Shown here in pieces: positions 34,625 through 47,215 of a stretch of DNA of 64,000 nucleotides (positions are counted from its first letter, which is position 1; each line of letters begins with the position of its first letter). A model generated the notes under the pieces. It saw nothing but the letters and a program-made list of their open reading frames with translations. It was not told where the DNA came from and ran no database searches. Source of the stretch: Trileptium ribeirensis (lineage: Eukaryota; Nematoda; Enoplea; Enoplida; Thoracostomopsidae); contig JASANE010007429.1 of assembly GCA_030248225.1 (NCBI GenBank), positions 58,090-122,089 of the forward strand. Reading direction: 5' to 3'. A program made the position numbers and the translations under genes.

Positions 34625-35395
34625 GAAATTGGCAATACGGGAAATCGGAAAGCTGGTAGCGGTAAATCGGCAAATTTATAAAACGGTAAATTGGGTAACG
34701 AGATTTACCAATTTCCAGTTTTCCCAATTTCCCGATTTCCCATTTTCCCAATTTCCCGATACAATTTCTCCGTTTCCCAATTTACCGTTTTCTCGATTTC
34801 CCAATTTCCCGTTTTCCCAATTTCCCGCTTTCCCAATTTCCCGATTTGTCAAATTACCGTTTCCCCGTTTCCAGTTTTCCCAATTTCCCGTTTTCCCAAT
34901 TTCCCGATTTCCCAATTTCCCGTTTTCCCAATTTCCCGATTTCCCAATTTCCCGACACAATTTCTCCGTTTCCCGATTTCTCGATTTCCCAATTTCCCGA
35001 TACAATATCTCTGTTTTCCAATTTCCCGTTTTCCCAATTTCCCGTTTTCCCAATTTCCCGATTTCCCAATTTCCCGTTTTCCCAATTTCCCGATTTCCCA
35101 ATTTCCCGTTTTCCCAATTTCTCGATACAATTTCACCGTTTCCCAATTTCTGTTTTCCCGATTTCCCAATTTCCCGTTTTCCCGATTTCCCGTTTTCCCA
35201 ATTTCCCGATACAATTTCTCCGTTTCCCGATTTCCCGTTTTCCCGATTTCCCAATTTCTCGTTTTTTCAATTTCCCGTTTTCCCTATTTCCCGATAACCC
35301 AATTTCCCGATACAATTTCTCCGTTTCCCGATTTCCCGTTTTCCCAATTTCTCGATTTCCCAATTTCCCGATACAATATCTCTGTTTTCCAACAT
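34625..35395 (+). repeat. 8-bp-based minisatellite (CCCAATTT, CCCGATTT, CCCGTTTT)
   Basis: Nearly continuous octamers of the form CCC[A/G][A/T]TTT, with occasional CGATACAATTTCTCCGTTT interruptions that recur in the same form. Because three octamers make eight codons, every frame stays open and reads as FPISRFPNFP-type or GNWEIGKLG-type repeats on the two strands. None of these is taken as a protein. The array begins about 65 bases outside the right arm of the inverted duplication. Confidence 0.9.
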
Positions 35396-36240
35396 GTGTA
35401 ATTTTCCTTGTTTGTCTTTTAAGTAATTTCTCGTTTTGAAAAATTTTCCCGTTTTTGTTCTTTGTATCTTTCCCACTCTCCAGAGTTTTCGGCCTTCGAA
35501 CAACTTTCCATTTCCCTAAATATCTAAGATCCAACATTTTCCAGTTTCGAGTTTCTTACTTCTAAGCACTTACCCTGTTTAACAATATTTGCCGTTTCGT
35601 TATTTTAATTAATCTATATTCGAGCGTTGTCCATATGTGAATATTTGAAATATTTCCCCTAGCTTCCTGCGCTTTGTAGTTTCAGTTTCCAAAATGTTCC
35701 CGTTTGTCAAGTTTTCCTTTTCCAAAGGTTTTTTCATTTTCATACTCTACCGTTTTCCGGTGTTTTGCAAGTCGCCTTCTAATTGATATTTTAGCGTTTT
35801 TCAATACTTCCAGTTTGCCAACTTTTCCGTTTTCCAACATATATTCCATTTCCATGTTCTGCATTTCAACTAGCTTTCTTGGTACCAAAAATACTTCCTT
35901 TTTCTTTTTTCTGTTTTGCAACATTCTCATATGAAGAGTTTCTCCAGTTGTATCAGTGTTGCGTTTCTCAAGTGTGTGACTTCCTAGCATTTGGCAGTTC
36001 TATGTTTTCCATTTACGACCACTTTCCGGCTTCCCAAGTGTTCCTTTTCCAAGTAGTTTCTAGTTTCCTGCATTTTAACACTTTGTTATTTCGAAACTTT
36101 TTATGCTTTCTTTATTTATCGTTTTCCAGCATTTTTTGTTTTGTACTTCCCAATTTTTTCCTGTTTCCCTACGTACTATCCTTTTCCAAAATTTCTTCGG
36201 TTTTTGATTTCACAACATTCTTCTATTTCTCAAGTACACG
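35396..36240 (+). repeat. Decayed flank of the minisatellite
   Basis: TTTTCC and TTTCC words at irregular 10-25-base spacing continue on the right of the clean array (for example CCGTTTTCCGG, CTAGTTTCCTG-type words) and thin out by about 36,240. This is what an old, no longer homogenised part of the same array would look like. Open frames here reflect T-rich composition. Confidence 0.5.
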
Positions 36241-36427
36241 AACTGAACGAGTATACACAGAATTATGTATTGCTGCACCAAAATTAGATAATAACAACAC
36301 CAAAGGTAAACAAAACATCATTGAATGATATGGAAAAAAACATTTTGCAAAGAAGCGTGAGAAATGTCGAATGAAAAAACATAGTTCTAGAACACAACAG
36401 ATTACACAATACGACAATGCAAAAGAG

Positions 36428-36550
36428 CGAGTCGGCGGCGTGAAAAAATATCGGCGGCGCGCCGGCGCGCCGGCGCGCCGAGGGAATTTGACGGCGGCGG
36501 CGTAGAGTCAAAAATCGTCGGCGGCGGCGGCGCGGCGCGGCGGCGCACAG
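36428..36550. repeat. CG-rich tract with tandem GGCGCGCC
   Basis: An abrupt island of GGCGGCG and GGCGCGCC words in AT-rich DNA, including three head-to-tail GGCGCGCC palindromes at about 36,454-36,480 and a second run GCGGCGCGGCGCGGCGGCGC near 36,525. It is self-complementary and dense in CpG. There is no clear coding role. Confidence 0.75.
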
Positions 36551-36713
36551 CTCTAATTTATATGCTATGAATTTCGTTGGTGACACAACAGATTCGGTTT
36601 TACCTTTGGATTTATCGTACACACATTGGTTGAGCATAAGATAAGTAGGATAACTCCAGTCACACAGCACCAATCTCGAAACTGGGGGCTAACGTAGGTT
36701 TCATACCTACGTT

Positions 36714-36722
36714 AGGTATATA
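36714..36722 (+). promoter_or_regulatory. TATA-like box
   Basis: GGTATATAATAC lies about 120 bases upstream of the Met at 36,840. In AT-rich DNA such a match is weak evidence. Confidence 0.2.
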
Positions 36723-36839
36723 ATACACACACGAAACATGTAGAGCAGCACGCAACTCCGAATACTCTAGCGCCATTTTCGTCGTAAACCGCTCTAAACA
36801 GTTTCCAAACATCACTACGCTTTGTGGTTGACTCCTTTA

Positions 36840-37211
36840 ATGTATAAATTGCTTCTTTTATTTTTTTCGTTATATCTGTTTCCATTATATACTCTAAATC
36901 ATAAATCTTGCTGTAATAAGAACAACATTACAAAAGTAAGGCACTTTACAAATGTATTTACAAAAGAAATTTATAACCGTTGGGTTTCTACCCAAGGTAA
37001 TTGCAGACATATTAATTCAACTCTGCTGCTACGTGGCTTCGTAGTAATCTCAGCAAATTCGCAGTTGAGTGAGCCGAGATTTGGTGAATCGTTAGATCCT
37101 ACCCATATCAATGGAACGTTAGTAGCTACACAGTTACCTCATGCACTGGCCGGTCTTGGTAAAATATATGCACTTGTATACAAGTCATGTTCCAGTGACT
37201 ATGTCCCTTAA
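36840..37211 (+). CDS. Doubtful small open frame with signal-like N-terminus
   Basis: From the Met at 36,840, MYKLLLLFFSLYLFPLYTLN forms a hydrophobic start like a secretion signal, followed by about 100 residues with several cysteines and NIT and NST sites that could be glycosylated. The upstream in-frame Met at 36,822 is an alternative. No domain is recognised, no splice sites define it, and T-rich DNA readily yields hydrophobic frames. It may be chance. Confidence 0.2.
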   Translation: MYKLLLLFFSLYLFPLYTLNHKSCCNKNNITKVRHFTNVFTKEIYNRWVSTQGNCRHINSTLLLRGFVVISANSQLSEPRFGESLDPTHINGTLVATQLPHALAGLGKIYALVYKSCSSDYVP

Positions 37212-37339
37212 ATAGTGTCACGTGCTCGTGTGGTTTAAAAAGTGAATAAATTTTTTTGCATTGTTTGTAAATTTTCTTTTCAGGCGAAACCATGTGTTTG
37301 TGTTTGTAATTGCTTGAAACTAATTGCAGAAGGTGCCTC

Positions 37340-37435
37340 TAATCTAAAAGATAACCGGGTCATCCGGGCAAGGGTGTGACCCGGTGATCCGGTCGAAAAA
37401 TGTGACCCGAATGACCCGGTGACCCGGTTCCAACG
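37340..37435 (+). repeat. GACCCGGTGACCCGG short repeats
   Basis: GACCCGG or GATCCGG words recur six or more times within about 90 bases, some as GTGACCCGGTGATCCGG. Simple local duplication. Confidence 0.55.
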
Positions 37436-40400
37436 CTGTAACATACCCAATATAAGTTCAAAACTACGAATCCAATGTGATCCAATAACATTCCAAGCCC
37501 ATCATTCACTCCAACAAGCGAATAATCAACTTATACTTATATCAATTCTGAGGTTATAACCGGAACCTGAACCAAATCCGAAACTTCAAACTTTTGACGG
37601 AATTGGAGCCTGAAGTAATGGGTGTAAAAAATTTATTGACGAAAAGTTTAATTGCAATTGTCTGACTTAATTGATTAGTCCTGATTTCCCAATTATTTAA
37701 TTAAGCAATCAAGTCTACGATATTTCTGTTTTGTATTTGACATGTAAGGAATTATATCAATATAAAGTTTAGCAGATAGTAATACTTCGCACCACGCTTT
37801 TATGCAGCGAAGCGCCAATATAAGTGCCTATATACCGTATATTTTATTTTTGTTTCGCTATTATTTGCGAGCAATATCGATCAGAATTGTACAAAAAATT
37901 TGCATTGTACGCTTTATAGTTTTCATGTTTGCTTTTATGATGTTTTAAGACTGAGCATAAAGTTATACACTTGGATAAAAATAATGGCAATAATTGACTG
38001 GTTACTGTCGCAATTAAAATTAGTTGATTTATCTACAATTAGCCCCTTAGTGGAATACTTAAATATCAACTTATGTTCGAAATGTCCAAAATTTAACTTC
38101 TCTTTAAACGTTGTCTTTTAGCTCGAAAACGGTTGCTTTGACAAAAAAATAGCGTTACAACACAAAGTTGTTGCTCTAGATGAGTGGTTTCTGGAGCATC
38201 GGTTTTCATGTTGCAGTTCGATGTCTCTGGGGCAAGCGCTACGGCCTAAAATGTAGGAGGCGCCCCAAATAGCCAAAACAGAAAAGTTATTCAACTAGCG
38301 TCGATTTTCTGAGAACCTGAACAGGTAACCATTGCTGTCACTCGAATACAATGCTAGGCGCATAATTACATTTCATTACGCGTTTAATAAAATATTGGGA
38401 AAATCCCTGAATCAAGTGATGACTTTTGACAGTCATGTAGACAGACTAAAAAGACTATGTTTGGTCATTTAAAAGTTATTTTAAGGAAAGTGTGCCCCGT
38501 GCATAACCTTCGGTTTTAAGAATAACATAACTCAGTATTGTAGTCGGCACAGGCGAATTCTGGCTCGCCCGTGTCTTGTTGCGCAGCTGCATAAAATTAC
38601 ACCGTTAAGCATTAGAAGCATTGGCACGGCTGAGATAACTTTAGATATTAGTGTAAAGTTTTTTTCAAAATTACTAGGTGATTTCATGCGAAACTCATCA
38701 TGGCTCCAAACATATCTTTAGTGGGCTAATCACGCAATATAAAATTAACAAAAACATGATTCTGGGTTTTCCAGTCAATTTATTGTACTTTCACGCTTTT
38801 ACAATTATCTAATCAGATTGCGCCCATGTAAATTTTTGGGTGTCGTTTACTTAGCATCGATAAGGTTCATTAGTAGTTAAAAACCCATCTGTCAGCTTAG
38901 AAAATATTCAGGACCAAAACTTGGGGTTACATCAGTAAAGGGCACATCAAATCCTTACCAGAAACTGCACTTATTTGGTCCATTCTTGTCTTAGTGTCAA
39001 GATATTTTGTCCCACAATAATTTATTAGCGTCGAAATATGAAACTTGCTTGTGCTAATAAATTACTATGAAAAAATTAGACAGTGAGTTTATGTAATTTA
39101 GAGTATTCAAATAATTATGATTTCATCAGTATGTTTCGAAAACAAATCAAAGAATATAAATCAGCGATATATACTATTACTAATAGTGCGGTCACTTATC
39201 AAGGCTAGGATTTGATCACTTCTCTGATTCGGTTTATTAGTTGAGGATCAGTTTTGTTCGTGATTAGTCACTCATCGGAGATAAAAGTGGAATAATTAGT
39301 GTCGTGACTTGTTTGGATCATATGGCACGGGCGTTCGTACAACTAAGCGCCTAAGTTGTCCGCGCACGTTTTTATGGAGTCCGATTAATGGCGTTCGCTA
39401 GTCGCTAGCGCCAATATGTTTTCGACGTGATTTATTGCGTTTTCCTAGGTAGTTGGCCTACTGGAGTGTGACGCTGCGTACTGTTGAGCAGATCAGCAAT
39501 TTATACAGTTTTTGTATTATTGTACACCCACAGTAGCATCTCGAGGCCGCTGATTGTGCGCGTTACTTGTTCAGAGCAGTACGGTGATCCAAACTGTCTA
39601 TGGGTATCAAACTTTCGGGTAAAAATAACTGAGCCATAGCATATATCATAGCATGAGTTTAGGTCCTGATATAATTCTTATACTGGTCCTACGGCTAAGT
39701 CGGGAGTGGGTAGCGCCCCCTCCCTGCACTAGGCTATTCTTTCGTCTACCATATAACGTATTACCCTAAATGTGACATGGGTCAAAATTTTTAACTTCAA
39801 ATGTATCGTTGATTGTTAGTCAGGGTACAACCCGTAGAAGTAAGATAATCATGGGTTGCGGGGTAGGATGCAGAAAATGGTAGCGATTGATTTTGCAGAT
39901 GTATTTCGATAGTTTACACTCAATGACGATTTATTAAATATCGTCCATATTTAAAAAGTTTATAGCACGATTTGGCAGAAATTTTGCATTCTGTCAAGTC
40001 AGCCCCTGCAACGGTGGACAAGATTAGACAGGGTTACCTTTAACCTTTCCAATAGGTGAACTGAATACGAATACCTGTGAGGTAAATCCTAGGTCACACC
40101 AAACATTAAATCACTCGCCGATGCTGCGTTAGTTTGAAGTGTGTGACAGAAGTATTGTAATTACGTATATAAAATTACCCAAAGTTTAGCTTAGTAACGA
40201 AGTCCGCGATAATCTCTTTTTATTGGGTTCAGCCGATTGCAAATGTACTTTCAAAATCCAAATTTTACGACTACTATTTAAAGACTCCAGTGTTGTTTAT
40301 TTTATACTTTAATTACTTAGCTAACTTCAACTATTTTTATAGTTTATTCTTATATTTTTACAATTAAACAGCGGCTTTCAACCCAACTGTCACATTATAC

Positions 40401-43400
40401 CGAATTAATGGCAAAAATTTAATCATCAGTCGTGAGCCGAAGCTAGGTAGCTTCGGCTAAGGCTCAGAGATACAACGTTATATGGACACCCAGGAAGACT
40501 AACATGATCCGCTAGGAATGAGAAACCTGACATGATCAAATGTTTAAGGATTTTCGCCGCCCAATGCATAGATTTACAAATTTAATTGCAAGCGGAGTAC
40601 GAATTCGGTAGTATTGCTGGACGCACGCAAATCGACATTTTGCCGACTTTAACGTTTTTTATTTGGGGTATATGTAGCGCTGTCTGAAAATATAAAAGAA
40701 CAGAACAGCTTTTACATTCAAATTGCATGGGTTTGAATCGGGAATAAGGATCCTGATAAGAAGGTGGTGTATAATAGCAAAATTAGTATAATTCAAAGAC
40801 AGCAAAAATAAATAGCAGAATATAAAATAAGTTATAATATAAAATACTAAAATTAAAATACAACTTAAAACACATTATATATAGCAAAAATTGATCATAA
40901 TGGTTTTGGTTTGAAATGTGTTTTAAAGGAGAAAACCACACCATATAAACTGGTGTGGTACCATCGTTTTGTACCAGCGGGTTTCTAGGATAATTAGTTT
41001 AATTTGAGTCGTAATAGAGCGTTTGGTGGCATAAGCTTTACACAGTTTAGCAAAAACGGCTTTCTTTGTTCTTGTCGCAACATGTCCTGTTGCGACGAAA
41101 AATATTATGTCAATATTAAATTTTCAATCGCTTCCCAAAAATCATCTGTATATATGTGTGTATTTGGCGATGTCCAAAGGATTGCCAGATGTCCCAAGCA
41201 CCCAAATTTGCTCCATGGAGGTTGGGTTGCATTTGCATACAATTTTATAGAAATGCACACCTAATTTGAACAAGTGCACAGGTCAGGTTTAGGCGACTTT
41301 TAGTCAAAATCCGGTGAATAACGAAAAAAACAGTAAACGATTTCCACGCAAGAGTGTAGATTTAGATGCTAAATTTTAGTCTCAAGTGTCTATATTAGTA
41401 CGAAACAAGTGTCTTTTTGTGAGCAACTCGTTTTAATCGAATATATTGGTGGGGCGTATATATGTATTTAAGGTTCTGTAAGCTTTCCTGTTTAAAACAT
41501 CATCTCGCAAAAATATTGAGTGAAATTTTTAAAATGCACGAAAATCGAGTAGCTAAAATTTTGAAAAGCAAAACCCGTACGTATATGTAACTGATCTGTC
41601 CAGTAGGTGTTCTTGTTTTGAGTTTAGTTTAGATATAGGCACAACACCAACAGCCAATAGACAGAAACTTACGAATATTAGAGTGATGTCAGGTTCATGC
41701 GGTTTCGTTTAAAATATCACAGCGGCTTTAATTCCGGCTCCGGTTAGTCAATGGTTGATATTAATGTATAAGGTTATCCAAAATCGTTATTTTTACGTTT
41801 ACATGTAAAGAAATTGCTTCACGGAGCCGCAATTCTTTGACTTAATTAAGGTTTTTGAAATTCAGCTACACTGATTACGTCGCGTGGGACGCACAGCCAC
41901 AGCCCATAGCTGTCAGATTGTGGTGCCCATTCATCGACTCCCACTAACGCCTACCTAATACAAACGTTGGTGGCTAGTTTCCGGTGTTCTGTCAATCATC
42001 CAGAGTGAAAACTCGGCAAAGTATTATTCAGTACGGGCTACGGTGTCCTTTGGTGTTACTTTATGTAGAAAAAGTAATAACGAGCTTTTGTTTCCTCTGA
42101 AATTGATCAATTATATTTTTTGTTATTCTTAATTTAATATTAATATTTGCTTGCTGTTAATACAGAGAACTTGGATTTTCGATATCAACAACGATATATA
42201 ATTTATTATCTTTGTCTAAACGTCTCATGTAAAACTGGGTTGCATTTTGTATTAATACACGTTTTAGTTCCTTGATTGTCGGAAAAATTACTTAGGATAC
42301 ATATGTACGATGAAACATAGCCAACCAGGTGCTAGTGTAGCTATCAGAAATGTAGTTTCCTATCTCAAACTTTTATGGATGGCGATGATAGATGGAAAAT
42401 CGTGGTGACCATTTGCTACTCGCTGAAATTTGACCAGAGGTACGATGGCTTTTTTCCGAACCATTGATGGATTTTTTTGGCGTAGCAACAATAAAACTCA
42501 GACGCGTTATTTTTAGAAAGGAGCTTTGTTGATTATTATTCAACGGAATCAGCCCGGCCGGGAAAAGATCAACCGGGCATAGTCCTAATATCGGTACGCT
42601 ATACTCCTTCCGAATGTGATTTGGGTCTTCAAAAACAGTCAGACTTTTTTTTGCTGCGGTGCTTGCTTATCTTTAGGTGGTTCTTTTTTCAGAGCAAAAC
42701 AAAATTTACACTTTTAGATAGATCTGATCCACGTATTTTTAAGCGCCTTGGTGTTCTTGCATCATATCGCATAAAGCAAAATATATCAAGCATATAGCTT
42801 TTTATCAAAGATTTTAGTGGAAACCTAAAACAGCATCCTTAAGCCGCAGGTGTTGTAAGTCTGATGGTTATGTTTAATAGATAGCCGGCGATGGGGGAGG
42901 AGGTACGCTGGATTAAATTTTGGAAATTTTTAGGAACTCAAAATTTTTATCGATGTTGCTAAATTTTCCCAAAATTTTGCTGATTTTTGAAAATTTGCGA
43001 TAAATTATCTTAGTTTTCCTTCTTTGCAAATTTTATTACCATTTTTGCCAATTTTATTACCATTTTTGCCAATTTTCAACCTATTTTTGCGAGTTTTGTT
43101 AATTTTACAGGCGCCTTTGAAAACGGCGATGGAGCGGAGCCTTCAGGGATTGAGTCCGATCCTTAGGTGGTAATCATTCCCCTAGCAACACCTATGCCTT
43201 AAACCCGCTGTATTATATACAAGTTATTTGTATGGCAAATGTACAACAACAACATAGTTTATTACCGGTTAAGCCAGCCTTATTACACACAACTGTTATG
43301 CATTGTCCATACTGACACTGTCCATGTGAGATATAGACCAGACGAAAGATCCTGTTATACAAAAATAATAAACTGATATGTGGTAAATAAACAAACAAGA

Positions 43401-44665
43401 TCAGAAAGGGCATAGAGCCATTTACAACTCACCACAATTTGAAACGATAATGGTGATAACACTAAATAGCCACTGCACGTAGAGATGCATGTACCATTTG
43501 CGAATTATATAAAAGTAGGATTTTTAAAAAAAAAATATATTTGAAAGTCACTGTTTAGGTCCATCAAGCACCTTAGTATGCACAAAAAGTTACACAAAAA
43601 TAGATAACCACATTTTGTATTTCGACGGAATTTTTGATATGGTTAGGAATTCTTGAGGGCGTCCTCATAGCAGCCGAATTATGCTAGATCAACCGGCGCC
43701 GACAAGCATTTTAGATCGATGGATACCAATGACCTTCATGCTGAAGAGTAACAATACCGCCGTGAAATAGTCATGATAGTATTATTCAACCATGGGTTTA
43801 TATACGTCATATCGCATGTGTCTTCCTATTTATTCTATTGACGTAATCGGTTATAAAAGTGTGTCTAATAGTTTTGTTTAGGATTAGCCTGTTATGCTGG
43901 CTTCTGTGATGCCATAAGATAAATATTTGAGAGGTCTAATATAAACCGAAAACTACGTAAGATAATGGTTGTGCGTTTCGACAATACGTAATAATTATGC
44001 AGCTCATCCATGATTTGATAGCAACGAGTTCGTTTAAGATGTATTTGACAATAACTATATCATTCATTCATTGTTGCTTTGGTTTTATTGTCTCTTTGAA
44101 ACTTTTCCAATACTTTATATATATATTATTTATTTGACATACACTGTCATGTTCAACTGCGGTTTTGTGCTTAATTAAACAACGGATACTATTTGCAATG
44201 GAAGATATTGGGCCGGAAGCTGGCTGTTGTGTGCTGAGTGTATACTGTATTGGCTGTGAATAAGGTATCGCTATCAATGCGTTGAAGCATACAACTTTAG
44301 GGGCAAGTCGTTATATTTTTAGAAAAACAAAGACCCTATGTATGTGGAGGGGGCTGTTTCGGGAATGGCAGCCATCTGACCTTCTTACACTTAGTAGTTT
44401 ATGAGATCCTGCTGAAATTTTTGTTTTTACCAGCTAGATTTTATTACGGTGGATGACCTCGATAGTTTTGTGTCCTCCAGCTACAAAATTACGGACAACC
44501 ATTCCTGCTGTTATTTTCATAGTTCTCGTAATTTTTATCAAAAAATATCTTGTTCAATATTTTGCCCAATTTTCGTACATGAAACGCGCGTCTGAAAAAA
44601 TTATCCCAACCGGTAGAGGCTAAGACTTATTCCGCCCAGCAAAGATAATGCTATGTTATGGCTAC
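37436..44665. other. Long non-coding stretch
   Basis: About 7 kb with no open frame above 90 codons and no recognisable exon. 38,120-38,290 resembles 49,720-49,900 and 52,930-53,060 through shared words (CTCGAAAACGG, AAAGTTGTTGCTCT, CCCAAATAGCCAAAA or close variants), suggesting a small old dispersed repeat. GTCGCAAC and GTTGCGAC at 41,073-41,095 form a perfect 8-bp hairpin stem. 43,115-43,210 is a GC-richer piece with CCTTAGG and CCTATGCCTTAAAC words that recall the tail of the tRNA-derived repeat. Confidence 0.4.
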
Positions 44666-47215
44666 AATAACAACAACAACAACAAATTTTATTAAGAATT
44701 TATGCCAGTAGTCGAGATATCGGCGTAATCGGGGTAGCTCTGGCGTTAAGGCCGTTATAGCGAGATCGAAACTGAGGCAATGACTTACTAATCCTCGTTA
44801 CTGGTAACAAGAAACAATATGCATTAGAAATTTATTAAACAAGAACACATAATTACAAAAAGTTTATATTCTTAATAAAGTTTAAACAGAAAGGGAGAAA
44901 ATGTCCACTTACATCCGAGTCATAGGTTTCTGTCGTTCTTAAGGGAATTTTCATAGCTTGAGTTTTTAATAACATTTCTAAATTTTTTGAAATTTGACGA
45001 TGACGTCTGCGGGCAGTTTGTTCCACTGGTTTATAATACGTGATTTAAATTTGTGGTCCAAAATTGTGCATTGAGTTCTTTTTTTCGTAACTTTGCCTGA
45101 TGCCCTCTGGTGATCGTAATAGTATTATATTCATAAAAATCATGAGCCGCGCTGTCTATTTCTTTATGAAGGTATTTAAAAGTCATTACCAGATCATTTA
45201 TTAAGCGGCGTTTTTCACGCGGTTCAAGACCTAAATGGCGTAGCCTATCGTTGTATTATACTATTTCTAAACCGGCTCTAGTAAAAATTCTGCAGGAGTA
45301 GTATCGTTGCACTTTCTCAATAATATCGATTTCAGTGAGAAAAACAGGTGACCACACGGAAGATGCATACTCAAGAATAGGCCTCATGTAACTGGTATAA
45401 GCACACAATAACGCTTCAATATTAGGCGTCTTGAAACATCTAAATATTATATTAGATATACGGAAGGCTTTGGAAACGATATTATTAAATGAGTGCTAAA
45501 TTTGAAATTTTCTGACATAGTGATCCCAAAATCTTTAGAGTGGTTCCAAAAGGGAATAATTTCATTATTCAAAAAATAGCCATGTCTCGGATTCGTAGAT
45601 CCTAGGTGTAAAACTTGACACTTTGGTGCCGATATTGAAAGTTGCCATTCTCTTGACCAGATTTCGATGCAGTTAAGTGCATTTTTAGGCTTTGGGTTCC
45701 ATTATAGCTATTACGACGAGGAATATATATGTACAGTTTGACGTCATCCGCAAATAACTTACAGTTAACGTTATTAAAGTTCTGATTAACAATATCGTTA
45801 ATGTATAGTAAAAACAAAGCAGGACCTAGTACACTGCCTTACGGAAATCCAGATGAAACTGTACTTCGAGCAGACACTGTATTATTTAGTTTGACACTAA
45901 ATGTTCTGTTGGAAGGGAAATTTTCAATCCAGCGGCAGTAGATAATTTGATATACCAGCACAGTGCAGCTTATTGAGTAGTTTAGAATGAGAAACCGTGT
46001 TAAATGCCTTGGCAAAGTCAATATATACTACGTCAACAGCAGTTCCACAATCGTATACTATTTCAAGGAGTTGAGTTTCGGTAGATTTCTTTGCAACAAT
46101 TTCATGCTGGTTAGGTGCAATAAGGTTATGTAGTTTAAAAAGGACATTAGATGGCTGTTAATAATGTGTTCTATCACACTTTTGACACCAGAGAAATACG
46201 TCTGTAATTTGATGGGTCTCCAGGATCTCCTTTCTTATGAACAGCTGTTAGCGTGAAGCCAAATATCAGGAAGCACGCCACTAATGATCGATTGTTCATA
46301 TATGTAGACGAGTGGGAAGCATATCGAGTCTCTTATTTGACGAACAAAATATAAGAGTAAGGCCATCCGGTGAATGACTGTGTTTATTTTTTAATTCTGA
46401 TAGTGCCAAATATACGTTTAAGGGCGTAAAGGGCACCCAAGATAATTTATGGCTACTTGGATTGCAAGTGGTTAGTGGCCTGTTTCGGTCATCGGTAATG
46501 AAGACACTGGCGAAACTGGAAGCGAGTAGTTCGCTGCTTCTACTATCTTCAATAAGTATTTCGCCTGACGCGGTTTTTAACACACCAACACCAAATTTCG
46601 AGAAACAACGCTTATTAACATACTGAAAAAGTTTGTTTCTGTCGCATGCTTTTAGAATTTGTCTCTCCTGGGTTCGTATGAATTTTGAAATTTCTTTTGA
46701 CCATTTTCTGGCCACTTTATATTCGGAAAATTCTCCGGTGCGTTTACTAAGTTTCCATTGTTTAGCTTTGTCGCGCTCAATTCGCTGGATATAATAAGGA
46801 TATTTCGGTTTGCTCAGGGAGCGGGATAGGGGCTTCTTAGGAACAATGAGCTCGCAACCAAATAGCAAAATATTATAAAAAAGACACCACATATCGTTTA
46901 CGTCATACAGTGAACAGAACAACTGAATAAAATCAACAGATAAAAGAAATTTATTTCAGTTTTTGAAAATCAGCTTTTCTAAAATCAAATTCGGGGTTGT
47001 TTTGGTTTTCAAAGGAAACTATTTTTCCATATACATGAAAATCGATTGTAAAACGGTCCGAACCCGAGAAAGGTTCGCAGCTGTCGATCCCACTAACTGT
47101 CATGGGTGAGTTAATCAGAATTAAGTCCAAAATATTACTCGTTGGAAAAGAGACAAGCTGCTGAAGTCCTGCCTTGGCTATACCATTAAAGAATGACTGA
47201 TGCTCTGGCTAGCCG
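44666..47215 (-). mobile_element. LINE C: truncated, decayed
   Basis: A minus-strand element with a 3' (GTT)n tail, seen as CAACAACAACAACAA at 44,670-44,684. A 3' region follows that is shared almost base for base with 57,689-57,860. The 5' end is truncated within the endonuclease near 47,215, at an AATAATAATAATAACAATG stretch. It is related in layout to LINE A but clearly different in sequence. Confidence 0.8.
45602..47215 (-). pseudogene. LINE C endonuclease-reverse transcriptase remnant
   Basis: Reading 5' to 3' on the minus strand: the endonuclease end (about 46,960-47,215) with LVSFPTSNILDLIL and GSDRFTIDF, where Arg replaces the catalytic His of SDH. Then the linker frame 46,296-46,922 (RSLSKPKYPYYIQRIERDKA, HSPDG). 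Then broken reverse transcriptase with LLYINDIV and KLFADDVKLY at 45,602-45,817. Several stops and frame changes separate the pieces. It is inactive. Confidence 0.75.

Noticed and set aside
34629..35439. Long overlapping open frames of 120-236 codons on both strands with FPISRFPNFP or GNWEIGKLG repeats
   Set aside because: They are forced by an 8-base tandem unit that contains no stop in any frame. Six-frame openness and perfect periodicity show no coding selection.
36284..36673. A 129-codon minus-strand frame with an Arg-rich centre
   Set aside because: The Arg run (RRRRRFLTLRRRRQ) is the translation of the GGCGGC tract. There is no support for a gene.
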